From the NCBI GenBank assembly GCA_026999335.1, contig JALTPW010000166.1:1-5513 (forward strand): DNA of 5,513 nt, read 5' to 3'. Positions 1 to 5,483 of this stretch are shown piece by piece. The position numbers and the translations under genes were made by a program. The stretch's first letter is position 1; each line of letters starts with the position of its first letter. This stretch comes from Chromatiales bacterium. GTDB lineage: Bacteria > Pseudomonadota > Gammaproteobacteria > SZUA-152. Below the pieces are notes generated by a model. That model was given only the letters and a program-made list of their open reading frames with translations. It did not search any database and was not told where the DNA came from.

Positions 1-312
1 ATTAATTTTTTCCTTCTCTCAATCCCATTCCAAGAACTGATATTAATTGTGTGTTCCATATTATTTTTACCATAATAAATTTTATTATTTGCTGTCTAGT
101 TAGAAAAAATGATGTCGATTTATCCTTGAAAAAATTTCATCTAAATTTAATTTTCTATCCTAAGATAAAAATCACTGGCCTTTAGTCGATAATTGTTTAG
201 CTGAGAAAGTCAGGATGTAGGCTATGCAATGGCGATTTCTAACCGTTAAGATCGATTAATCGTTGGGGTTCGTCTATCTCCTCTGATTCTGTAAATTACA
301 CTTTTTTCCGTA
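1..312. other. AT-rich stretch without a supported gene
   Basis: This stretch lies downstream of radC (which is read leftwards) and is strikingly AT-rich; bases 61-120 contain only 12 G or C in 60. I read all six frames. A short frame open from the left edge (plus strand, about 1-75) encodes only a T-rich hydrophobic string and ends in TAA, and a 23-codon minus-strand frame also ends near the edge; neither has a recognisable motif. The only structures seen are a perfect 10-bp palindrome CGATTAATCG at 253-262 and an 11-nt palindrome centred at 295. No GC-rich hairpin followed by a T-run on the minus strand is visible, so no convincing radC terminator is called. Confidence 0.6.
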
Positions 313-987
313 CTACAACCATCCCCGCTCCGCAAACGACACCACCTCGCCATCGCCCACCACCAAATGATCCAGCACTCGCACGTCCACCAGCGCCAGG
401 GCATCGGTCAGGCGCTCGGTGATGTGTCGGTCGGCACGGCTGGGTTCGGCAATACCGGAGGGGTGATTGTGCGCAAGAATCACGGCGGCGGCATTGTGGG
501 CCAGGGCACGGCGTAGCACTTCGCGCGGATGCACGCTGGCGCCGTCGATGGTACCGCGGAACAGTTCTTCGAATTCGATCACTCGATGGCGGGTGTCGAG
601 GAACAGGCAGGCAAATACTTCATAGGGGTAGTCGCGCAGACGGGTGCTGAGATAACGACGGGTATCTCCAGCGCTGGTCAAGGCCTCGCCGCGCTTCAGG
701 ATTTCGGCGAGGTGGCGGCGAGCCATTTCCGTGGTGGCCTGCAGTTGGGTGAACTTGGCAATACCCAGCCCAGGCGCCTCGCAGAAGACCTTGCAATCCG
801 CATCCAGCAGGGCACGCAGGCAGCCAAAGCGGGTCAACAGGTCGCGAGCCAGGTCAACCGCGGTCTTGCCCGGCACTCCGGTGCGCAGGAAAATCGCCAG
901 TAGTTCGGCATCGGAAAGCGCCTCTGCGCCACGTTTGAGGAGTTTTTCACGCGGCCGTTCCTCGGGCGGCCAGTCGGTAATTGCCAT
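313..987 (-). CDS. radC: RadC family JAB/MPN-domain protein (YicR-like)
   Basis: The product is a 224-residue RadC protein, close to the 222 residues of the E. coli protein, so it appears complete. Residues 1-60 form the usual helical N-terminal part, with WPPEERPREKLL and the ALSDAELLAIFLRTG motif. A helix-hairpin-helix follows at about 70-90 (GLGIAK at 73-78). The C-terminal JAB/MPN domain carries the metal-site pattern: Glu123, HNHPSG with His173 and His175, and Asp186. The cellular role is not settled. The original link to radiation repair came from a strain whose mutation was later placed in recG, so the name should not be read as proof of a repair function; a metallo-hydrolase activity is inferred from the fold. 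I chose the ATG at 985-987 because AAGGA lies 7 bases upstream; an in-frame ATG at 1012-1014 would add nine residues but lacks a good ribosome binding site. It is transcribed divergently from coaBC. Confidence 0.95.
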   Translation of the reverse strand: MAITDWPPEERPREKLLKRGAEALSDAELLAIFLRTGVPGKTAVDLARDLLTRFGCLRALLDADCKVFCEAPGLGIAKFTQLQATTEMARRHLAEILKRGEALTSAGDTRRYLSTRLRDYPYEVFACLFLDTRHRVIEFEELFRGTIDGASVHPREVLRRALAHNAAAVILAHNHPSGIAEPSRADRHITERLTDALALVDVRVLDHLVVGDGEVVSFAERGWL

Positions 988-1076
988 CACAACGTCCTTG
1001 TCGTTTCGTAACATATGCAGGCTTTCGTTTACACTACACAGCCTCGACTCTCACCCATAGGTAATCTTGCACAAAT
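988..1076. promoter_or_regulatory. Divergent radC/coaBC control region
   Basis: The 89 bases between the two divergent start codons must contain at least part of the promoters for both genes. I looked for sigma-70 hexamer pairs on both strands and found isolated -10-like strings (for example TACACT at 1030-1035 on the plus strand) but none with a good -35 at 16-18 bases, so no individual promoter is called. The coaBC upstream region has only a weak AGGTAA (1059-1064), 12 bases before the ATG. The short distance leaves little room for independent control of the two genes. Confidence 0.45.
995..999 (-). promoter_or_regulatory. Ribosome binding site deciding the radC start
   Basis: On the minus strand the sequence reads AAGGA followed by seven bases (988-994) and then ATG at 987-985. 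The upstream alternative ATG at 1014-1012 has no comparable purine-rich motif at a suitable distance. This favours the 224-residue RadC over a 233-residue form. The extended form remains possible only if initiation does not need a Shine-Dalgarno match. Confidence 0.65.
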
Positions 1077-2291
1077 ATGCATATCCCCGCTAACAAAAAC
1101 CTCGCCAACAAACACGTCCTGCTTGGCGTTACCGGCAGCATCGCCGCTTACAAGGCCGCCGAGCTGGTGCGCCGCCTGCGCGAGGGCGGTGCCGAGGTGC
1201 GCGTGGTGCTGAGCGCAGGCGGGGCGGAATTCGTCACCCCGCTGACCTTTCAAGCCCTGTCCGGTAATCCGCTGCACAGCGAACTGCTGGACACCAGGGC
1301 CGAGGCGGCCATGGGCCACATCGAGTTGGCGCGTTGGGCCGATGCCGTGGTTGTCGCCCCCGCCTCGGCCAATGTCATCGCCCGCCTCGCCCAAGGCCGC
1401 GCCGACGACCTGCTCACCGCCGTGTGCCTCGCCACCAAGGCACCTGTTGCCGTAGCCCCGGCCATGAACCAACAGATGTGGGCCAATGCCGCCACCCAGG
1501 ACAACATACGGAAACTCCACAAACGTGGCGTACACCAATTCGGTCCCGCCGCCGGCGATCAGGCCTGCGGCGAGAGCGGTCTCGGCCGCATGCTGGAAGC
1601 CACCGACATCACCCGCCACACCGCCGGACTGTTCGACACCGGCGCCCTCACCGGCCTACATGTACTGATTACCGCCGGCCCCACCCAGGAGGCCATCGAT
1701 CCGGTGCGCTACCTCAGCAACCGCAGCTCCGGACGCATGGGCTACGCCGTGGCACAGGCTGCCATCGAGGCCGGTGCCCGTGTCATATTGATCAGCGGCC
1801 CCACCGCGTTGGCCACGCCACCGCGCGTCGAACGTATCGACGTGCGCAGTGCACAGGACATGCATGAGGCCGTTCTGTCCCGCGCCCCTAGGGCTGATAT
1901 TTTCATTGCCACCGCCGCCGTCGCTGACTATCGCCCGGCCGCAGCCGCACAGCAGAAAATAAAGAAAAACACTGACACCCTCACATTGCAGCTGACCCGC
2001 AACCCCGACATACTCGCCGACGTCGCCGCGCTGCCCGGCGGCCCCTTCACTGTCGGCTTCGCCGCTGAAACAGAGAAATTGCTAAAACACGCCGGCGAAA
2101 AACTAGTGCGCAAAAAACTGGACATGATCGCTGCCAATCACGTCGGTGAGGGGAAGGGTTTTGAAGCCGAAGAGAATGCGCTGAGCGTGTTCGATGCCAG
2201 CGGTGTGATTGAGCTGCCGCAGGCGCCCAAGGCACAACTGGCGCGGCAACTCATTGCCCTCATTGCTGAACGCTACCATCCCGGGTCGTAG
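1077..2291 (+). CDS. coaBC: Bifunctional phosphopantothenoylcysteine decarboxylase / phosphopantothenate--cysteine ligase
   Basis: This cytoplasmic enzyme (also called Dfp) carries out two consecutive steps of coenzyme A synthesis. The C-terminal CoaB half joins 4'-phosphopantothenate to cysteine using CTP. The N-terminal CoaC half, an FMN-dependent HFCD-family flavoprotein, decarboxylates the product to 4'-phosphopantetheine. The 404-residue length is typical. In the CoaC half I see VTGSIAAYK (18-26), the catalytic His81, PASANV (95-100), PAMNQQMW with Asn131, and the substrate clamp ACGESGLGRM with Cys164. These fit the E. coli His75, Asn125 and Cys158 with a constant offset of six. In the CoaB half I see ITAGPT, SNRSSGRMG with Asn215, AVADYRP (281-287) and KIKK beginning at Lys294, matching E. 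coli Asn210 and Lys289. All key residues are present, so both activities should be intact. The start codon is the only in-frame ATG before the first domain, although its Shine-Dalgarno match is weak. The gene appears monocistronic; dut does not follow it. Confidence 0.97.
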   Translation: MHIPANKNLANKHVLLGVTGSIAAYKAAELVRRLREGGAEVRVVLSAGGAEFVTPLTFQALSGNPLHSELLDTRAEAAMGHIELARWADAVVVAPASANVIARLAQGRADDLLTAVCLATKAPVAVAPAMNQQMWANAATQDNIRKLHKRGVHQFGPAAGDQACGESGLGRMLEATDITRHTAGLFDTGALTGLHVLITAGPTQEAIDPVRYLSNRSSGRMGYAVAQAAIEAGARVILISGPTALATPPRVERIDVRSAQDMHEAVLSRAPRADIFIATAAVADYRPAAAAQQKIKKNTDTLTLQLTRNPDILADVAALPGGPFTVGFAAETEKLLKHAGEKLVRKKLDMIAANHVGEGKGFEAEENALSVFDASGVIELPQAPKAQLARQLIALIAERYHPGS

Positions 2292-2292
2292 A

Positions 2293-2337
2293 GCACCGCC
2301 CACCGGGCATTCCTTGGATCATTTTGGTGGGCGGAGC
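2293..2337. repeat. GC-rich inverted repeat just downstream of coaBC
   Basis: The arms CCGCCCACC (2296-2304) and GGTGGGCGG (2326-2334) are perfectly complementary over 9 bp and enclose a 21-base loop. After one A-A mismatch the pairing continues for two more base pairs (GC at 2293-2294 with GC at 2336-2337). The right arm can also form a small alternative hairpin, TGGGC-GGA-GCCCA, at 2328-2340. It begins a few bases after the coaBC stop and could act as a 3'-end stem-loop, but there is no T-run after it, so a classical terminator is not supported. The GGGC...GCCCAACC layout resembles dispersed palindromes I know from gammaproteobacterial genomes; that is recognition, not a search result. Confidence 0.5.
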
Positions 2338-2515
2338 CCAACCTACCGCGCTAAAGTGTTAGAGCACTGAATGAATAACACGATAAAGGCCGCGATTGGC
2401 CATTTTCACAAACCTATTTACTACCTGGCCAGCAGCAAAGGATACCGCTTCATTTCTAAAAAAGGATTTCACTAATACCTTATTCCGGGCAATCGGTTCC
2501 AAATCAATGAATGTC

Positions 2516-2532
2516 CTTTCTAAAATAGAAAG
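2516..2532. repeat. Small perfect AT-rich hairpin
   Basis: CTTTCTA (2516-2522) and TAGAAAG (2526-2532) pair over 7 bp around an AAA loop. It lies in the AT-rich part of the coaBC-Sel1 gap, has no following T-run in either direction, and is not tied to a gene boundary. Its function is unknown and it may be a chance structure in low-complexity sequence. Confidence 0.3.
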
Positions 2533-2645
2533 AAAGTGTATCCTTTATTTCCGACTAGCTAGTAACTCTTTTTACATTTTCCATGGGTGCGGCCTTGGCG
2601 TAAGGTGATTTTCAGGCGTTGGCGTGAATTCGCCGTAGGTATTGA

Positions 2646-2668
2646 TCGCGGGCATGGCCCGCTCCTAC
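2646..2668 (-). repeat. REP-like palindrome with GTAG head
   Basis: On the minus strand the element starts with the tetranucleotide GTAG (2668-2665), continues GAGCGGGC, and forms a perfect 6-bp stem GCGGGC/GCCCGC (2662-2657 with 2653-2648) around a 3-base loop, ending GCGA. This layout matches the REP sequences of Pseudomonas and other gammaproteobacteria, in which a GTAG head precedes a GC-rich palindrome. Such elements are mobilised or maintained by RAYT proteins, relatives of the IS200/IS605 Y1 transposases. A second GTAGG (2635-2639) can pair with CCTAC (2664-2668) and extend the stem with an asymmetric internal loop. Only one copy is present here and no RAYT gene is in the window. Confidence 0.7.
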
Positions 2669-2728
2669 AGGAGGGTTAAACGAGCTCATCTCATCGTAGA
2701 GCAGGCCCCATGCCCACGATGATTTCCC

Positions 2729-2803
2729 TCAGCATTCCATCTTCTCCCGCGAAAACACCCCGTACAACACCGGCAGCACGAACAGTGTCAGCAGGTTCGG
2801 CGA
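2729..2803 (-). pseudogene. Remnant of the C-terminal end of an RND efflux transporter
   Basis: Read on the minus strand this frame encodes PNLLTLFVLPVLYGVFSR followed by EKMEC and a TGA stop at 2731-2729. The string LLTLFVLPVLY is characteristic of the last transmembrane helix of RND inner-membrane pumps (the CzcA/CusA and AcrB-type families, which typically end in TL(F/L)VLP(V/A)LY plus a short basic tail). The frame is closed by an in-frame TGA at 2830-2828, and the resemblance fades upstream of about 2800, so only about 25 of roughly 1,000 codons remain. The piece is GC-rich like coaBC. I infer that the pump gene once stood here and was deleted or displaced. Family recognition rests on a short motif, so the exact subfamily cannot be assigned. 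Confidence 0.5.
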
Positions 2804-2916
2804 GGCAGGGTGAAACTGAAAATGACATCATATCAAGGCCTCACCCTTTCCCATCAGCCTTAACACATTGATTTGTAATATTTAAATTTTTAAGTAAATG
2901 CTATTCCGGTCTACCC

Positions 2917-5286
2917 CTATTGTTTGCCTGTTGTCTGAAGTTTATCGAGTAGTTCCCTGGACTTGATATCACCGTTTGCAGCAGCTTTTTCCAGCCACTC
3001 TCGTGCCTTATTGAAATCTTTCTGAACACCAACCCCTTGCGCATAAAGTATGCCTAGACCACGTTGTGCCGGGGCAAATCCCTGAGTGGCTGATTTTCGT
3101 AACCATTCGCGGCCTCGTTCATAATCTCTCATAACGCCACGTCCAGCCAGATACATAGTCGCCAAATTCGCTTGAGCGATTGGGATCCCACTTTCTGCTG
3201 CCTTTTTGTACCACTTGACCGACCTGACGTAGTCAACTTCAACACCACGGCCAAATTGATATAAAACACCCAATTCATTTTGCGACTCTGCCATACCTTG
3301 TTGAGCAGACTTTCGGTACCAAAATTCAGCCTGCTGGTAATTTTTTTGTACTCCTTGCCCATAATTGTGCATATATGCCAGACTGTATTGCGAATTGGCA
3401 CTTCCGTTCGCTGCCGCCTTTCGATGCCAGAACAGGGCTTGATTCAAATCCTGACTTACCCCCAGCCCATTTTGATATATGCCCCCGACAATCGATTGAG
3501 ATTGTACATCGCCTTGTTCAGCGGCTTTACGAAACAACTGTAATGCCATCGTTATGTTTCGAGGAACACCCTCTCCTCTCTGGTACATGTCAGCCAAGCT
3601 TGCCAGGGAAGCTGTAAAGTTCTGTTCGGCTGCTCTACGAAACCAATCCACAGCTATCAAGTAATCTTTTTTTACACCTTTCCCCTGCTGATAAAGTTGC
3701 CCCAGGTTATGTTGTGCCATTGCATCATTTTGTTCAGCAGCCTTACGAAACCATGCGATAGCAGAAGAATAATTGCGTTCACTGCCCACGCCCTGAAGGT
3801 AAGAGTAGCCAAGATTATACTGTGCTAATGCATGATTTTTTTTGGCTGCTTGATAAAACCAATATACGGCTTCAACGGGGTTGGCTTTTACTGCCTTTCC
3901 ATTCATGTGAGCTATACCCAGGCTATACATTGCCTCCGCGTCCCCTTGCTCGGCTGCGCGTTGCAGCCATTTAATAAACTCACTATCACTCTGCAGGACA
4001 CCGATCCCTTCATAGTAGAGAAAGGCTAGCTTACGTTTGGCCGATGCATTTCCGTTATTTGAAATGACTCGATACAGCTCTGCGGCCTTGCTTGGATTTT
4101 TTTTGACGGCAATGCCTTCAAGATACATGTCAGCCAGCCAGATTGTAGGTAAACCTTGCTTTTCTGCTGCAAGAAACCATTTGGCGGCTTCTTTAAAATC
4201 CTGTTTTACTCCGTATCCTTTAACGTAAATCAATCCTAAATTATTCTGGGCATGCGGATTACCCTGGTTTGCCGCCTTTAGAAATAGAGATTTTGCTTTA
4301 AGCAAATCCTTTTCAATCCCCTCTCCAGTCAAGTAGGCCCAGCCCAGATTATTTTGGGCATCTGCATTGTTTTGCTCAGCGACAAGGCGCGTCCATTTGA
4401 CGGCTTCCTCAATATTTTTTTCAACGCCATTCCCTGCTCGATACAAATTTGAAAGATTGTATTGTGCTTTTATATGCCCTTGTTCGGCCGCTGCTCGATA
4501 CCATAGCGCCGCCATGCCATAGTCCTGGATAACACCCCTGCCTTCTTCGTATCTATTAGCTAGATTAAACTGGCCATTGCTATCACCGGCTTTGGCGGAT
4601 CGTTGATACCAATCGAGCGCGATACGATCATCTTTCGGAACTCCGTTACCATGCGCATAAAACACTCCCAGCAGTCCCATGGATGCAGGGTGACCTTGCT
4701 CAGCTGCTTCATGAATGTAGGCAGAAGCTTTATCGTCATCTTCTTCAACACCTAGTGCGTCATCGTAAATAACGCCAAGAAGATACTTGGCATTCAATAT
4801 GCCCTGGGCTGCTGCAAGTTCATACCACTTCCTTGCCTGTTCGTAATCCTGCGGTACCCCCAAGCCAAAATAAAACAACCGTGCATATTCATTTTGAGCG
4901 AGAGAATATCCTTTTTCTGCTGCCAATTTATACCAGTGTGCTGCGGTGAGCATATTTTGTGTAACACCCCAGCCATTTCCATAGAGTAAGCCCAATCCGT
5001 ACATGGATGCTTGTGATCCTTTTTTGGCCGACCGTTCAAACCATTTTTTTGCTGCGAGATAATCTCGCTCAATACCTGCCCCTCTGGCATAACACTCACC
5101 CATTAACCACTGTGCAGAAACGTCACCAGCGTTGGCCATGGGCTGTACACGTTCGATGACAGAGGCACATTTATTTTCTACGATTTGTGGATATTCTGTT
5201 TTAATATCTACCTTTGGGTGGGTGGCGCATCCAGCTATAAACAATGCAAAATATATCCCTATGATAATTTTTTGTATTCCGTACAT
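2917..5286 (-). CDS. Sel1-like repeat lipoprotein with 20 tandem repeats
   Basis: The 789-residue product begins with a lipoprotein signal: Lys6, a hydrophobic stretch (7-18) and the lipobox IAGC with Cys20 as the lipidated residue. Ala21 after it, not Asp, predicts outer-membrane sorting. After a linker (21-53) come 20 contiguous Sel1-like repeats at residues 54-771, all 36 residues long except the tenth (34), then an 18-residue tail. The repeat pattern is G-x3-A-Q-x2-L-G-x2-Y-x2-G-x-G-V, then D-(Y/F), A, W and finally AAEQ. Sel1 repeats are TPR-like helix pairs that form superhelical scaffolds for protein or cell-wall partners; EnhC and LpnE of Legionella and AlgK of Pseudomonas are known examples. 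No catalytic domain is present, so a scaffold or adaptor role facing the periplasm is inferred and the partner is unknown. Besides Cys20 only Cys40 and Cys65 occur. G+C content is clearly below that of coaBC. The gene is convergent with coaBC and appears to stand alone. Confidence 0.93.
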   Translation of the reverse strand: MYGIQKIIIGIYFALFIAGCATHPKVDIKTEYPQIVENKCASVIERVQPMANAGDVSAQWLMGECYARGAGIERDYLAAKKWFERSAKKGSQASMYGLGLLYGNGWGVTQNMLTAAHWYKLAAEKGYSLAQNEYARLFYFGLGVPQDYEQARKWYELAAAQGILNAKYLLGVIYDDALGVEEDDDKASAYIHEAAEQGHPASMGLLGVFYAHGNGVPKDDRIALDWYQRSAKAGDSNGQFNLANRYEEGRGVIQDYGMAALWYRAAAEQGHIKAQYNLSNLYRAGNGVEKNIEEAVKWTRLVAEQNNADAQNNLGWAYLTGEGIEKDLLKAKSLFLKAANQGNPHAQNNLGLIYVKGYGVKQDFKEAAKWFLAAEKQGLPTIWLADMYLEGIAVKKNPSKAAELYRVISNNGNASAKRKLAFLYYEGIGVLQSDSEFIKWLQRAAEQGDAEAMYSLGIAHMNGKAVKANPVEAVYWFYQAAKKNHALAQYNLGYSYLQGVGSERNYSSAIAWFRKAAEQNDAMAQHNLGQLYQQGKGVKKDYLIAVDWFRRAAEQNFTASLASLADMYQRGEGVPRNITMALQLFRKAAEQGDVQSQSIVGGIYQNGLGVSQDLNQALFWHRKAAANGSANSQYSLAYMHNYGQGVQKNYQQAEFWYRKSAQQGMAESQNELGVLYQFGRGVEVDYVRSVKWYKKAAESGIPIAQANLATMYLAGRGVMRDYERGREWLRKSATQGFAPAQRGLGILYAQGVGVQKDFNKAREWLEKAAANGDIKSRELLDKLQTTGKQ
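2974..5127 (-). repeat. Coding tandem repeat array: 20 Sel1-like units
   Basis: The array covers residues 54-771 of the lipoprotein. The units follow one another with no linkers and a period of 108 bases. The copies are well diverged at the DNA level, so the array looks old and not like a recent slippage expansion. The tenth unit (4054-4155, residues 378-411) lacks two residues in its first helix, where other units carry the A-Q pair. Units 11 and 12 and the last four units keep the canonical length and consensus, so the irregularity is local. Confidence 0.92.
5229..5286 (-). other. Lipoprotein signal peptide and lipobox
   Basis: Residues 1-19 form a signal peptide of the Lpp type: short N-region with Lys6, hydrophobic core IIIGIYFALFIAG, and Cys20 as predicted signal peptidase II site and acylation point. 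Ala at position +2 is not a Lol-avoidance residue by the rule known from E. coli, so the mature protein should go to the outer membrane. Confidence 0.85.
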
Positions 5287-5296
5287 CGTTAAATAA

Positions 5297-5301
5297 TCCT
5301 T
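5297..5301 (-). promoter_or_regulatory. Ribosome binding site of the Sel1 lipoprotein gene
   Basis: The minus strand reads AAGGA with 10 bases between it and the ATG at 5286-5284. The spacing is slightly long, but the motif is the best in the neighbourhood, and the signal peptide begins exactly at this ATG, which together support the chosen start. Confidence 0.6.
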
Positions 5302-5342
5302 AAAATAAATAGGTATGGTGTCAGCGTTAAATTTCAGGAAAT

Positions 5343-5362
5343 TTCTGAGTGATTCTGAGTGA
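5343..5362. repeat. Perfect tandem duplication of a 10-mer upstream of the Sel1 gene
   Basis: The 10-mer TTCTGAGTGA occurs twice with no gap (5343-5352 and 5353-5362), placing the copies one helical turn apart, 57-76 bases before the Sel1 gene start. A direct repeat with this phasing could be a binding site for a regulator that contacts one face of the DNA. A -10-like GATAAT lies just upstream on the minus strand (5373-5368), but it has no good -35 partner, so the promoter itself is not assigned. A chance slippage duplication is the alternative. Confidence 0.5.
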
Positions 5363-5381
5363 AGTGGATTATCGCCCTTCT

Positions 5382-5416
5382 CAGCCTAAAGATTGTGTGC
5401 TTTTTTAATCAGGCTG
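5382..5416. repeat. Bulged inverted repeat (stem-loop) upstream of the Sel1 gene
   Basis: CAGCCT (5382-5387) pairs with AGGCTG (5411-5416), and after a 3-base bulge (AAA, 5388-5390) GATT (5391-5394) pairs with AATC (5407-5410), leaving a 12-base loop. On the minus strand it overlaps the stop codon of the small cysteine-rich frame at 5409-5483 and could be a 3'-end stem-loop for whatever lies upstream. There is no T-run after the stem on the minus strand, so it is not called a terminator. Confidence 0.4.
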
Positions 5417-5483
5417 CAGAGCTACATGTGCCACAATTCCCTTTAGTTATCGCATCCTGACAGGTTTGTTTACTTGCGCACAT
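5409..5483 (-). CDS. Possible cysteine-rich micro-ORF or tail of a damaged gene
   Basis: A 24-residue frame starts at ATG 5483-5481 and ends at TGA 5411-5409. It contains Cys2, Cys8, Cys18 and Cys21, with C-G-T-C near the end. The open frame continues four codons upstream of the ATG and adds F-C-E, which makes a second C-x2-C (CEMC), before a TAA at 5498-5496. Two CxxC pairs in about 27 residues look like a metal or Fe-S site and are unusual for random sequence. However, there is no Shine-Dalgarno motif before the ATG. A run of six T (5494-5489 on the minus strand) just before the motif is a place where a one-base change would join the motif to another frame that stays open to the window edge. 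I do not recognise the family. It may equally be non-coding. Confidence 0.2.
   Translation of the reverse strand: MCASKQTCQDAITKGNCGTCSSAA

Larger units (their letters stand above)
2292..2916. other. 625-bp region with repeats and gene remnants but no intact gene
   Basis: This gap separates coaBC from the convergent Sel1 gene. From left to right it holds a GC-rich inverted repeat (2293-2337), an AT-rich stretch of about 250 bases with a small hairpin (2516-2532), a REP-like palindrome (2646-2668), and a probable C-terminal remnant of an RND pump gene (2729-2803, minus). A 70-codon plus-strand frame (2396-2608, TTG start) was considered and not accepted. Base composition switches between GC-rich pieces that resemble coaBC and AT-rich pieces, consistent with repeated insertion and deletion. 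No strong rho-independent terminator was found for either flanking gene. Confidence 0.65.

Noticed and set aside
1..75. Hydrophobic plus-strand frame entering from the left edge and ending in TAA
   Set aside because: Its hydrophobicity follows from T-rich sequence, no motif is visible, and 25 codons at an edge are not enough to claim the tail of a membrane protein.
253..262. Palindrome CGATTAATCG downstream of radC as an operator or terminator
   Set aside because: It is a single short AT-rich palindrome, about 50 bases past the radC stop and without a T-run, and it is not near any start codon.
1029..1619. 196-codon open frame antisense to coaBC
   Set aside because: It is a by-product of the GC-rich codon use of coaBC, is glycine- and histidine-rich without motifs, and overlaps a gene with all of its catalytic residues intact. 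Similar antisense frames over radC and the Sel1 gene were dismissed for the same reason.
2384..2406. GGCC-6 bases-GGCC hairpin followed by ATTTT, as a possible coaBC terminator
   Set aside because: The stem is only four base pairs, the T-run is short, and it is about 95 bases after the stop codon. It is too weak to call.
2396..2608. 70-codon plus-strand frame with a TTG start and AAAGG six bases upstream
   Set aside because: The translation shows no motif or domain, the composition is that of the AT-rich spacer, it runs through the small hairpin at 2516-2532, and nothing in the neighbourhood supports it. It is probably a chance frame.
2808..2846. GGGTGA (2808-2813) and TCACCC (2841-2846) as possible terminal repeats of a mobile element
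   Set aside because: The arms are only 6 bp, sit 27 bases apart, and enclose no coding sequence; there is no target-site duplication or transposase.
2974..5127. Regular 108-base periodicity that could be taken for a DNA repeat or CRISPR-like array
   Set aside because: The period is exactly 36 codons, the units are diverged in DNA but conserved as Sel1-like repeats in protein, and one frame stays open throughout. This is a coding repeat.
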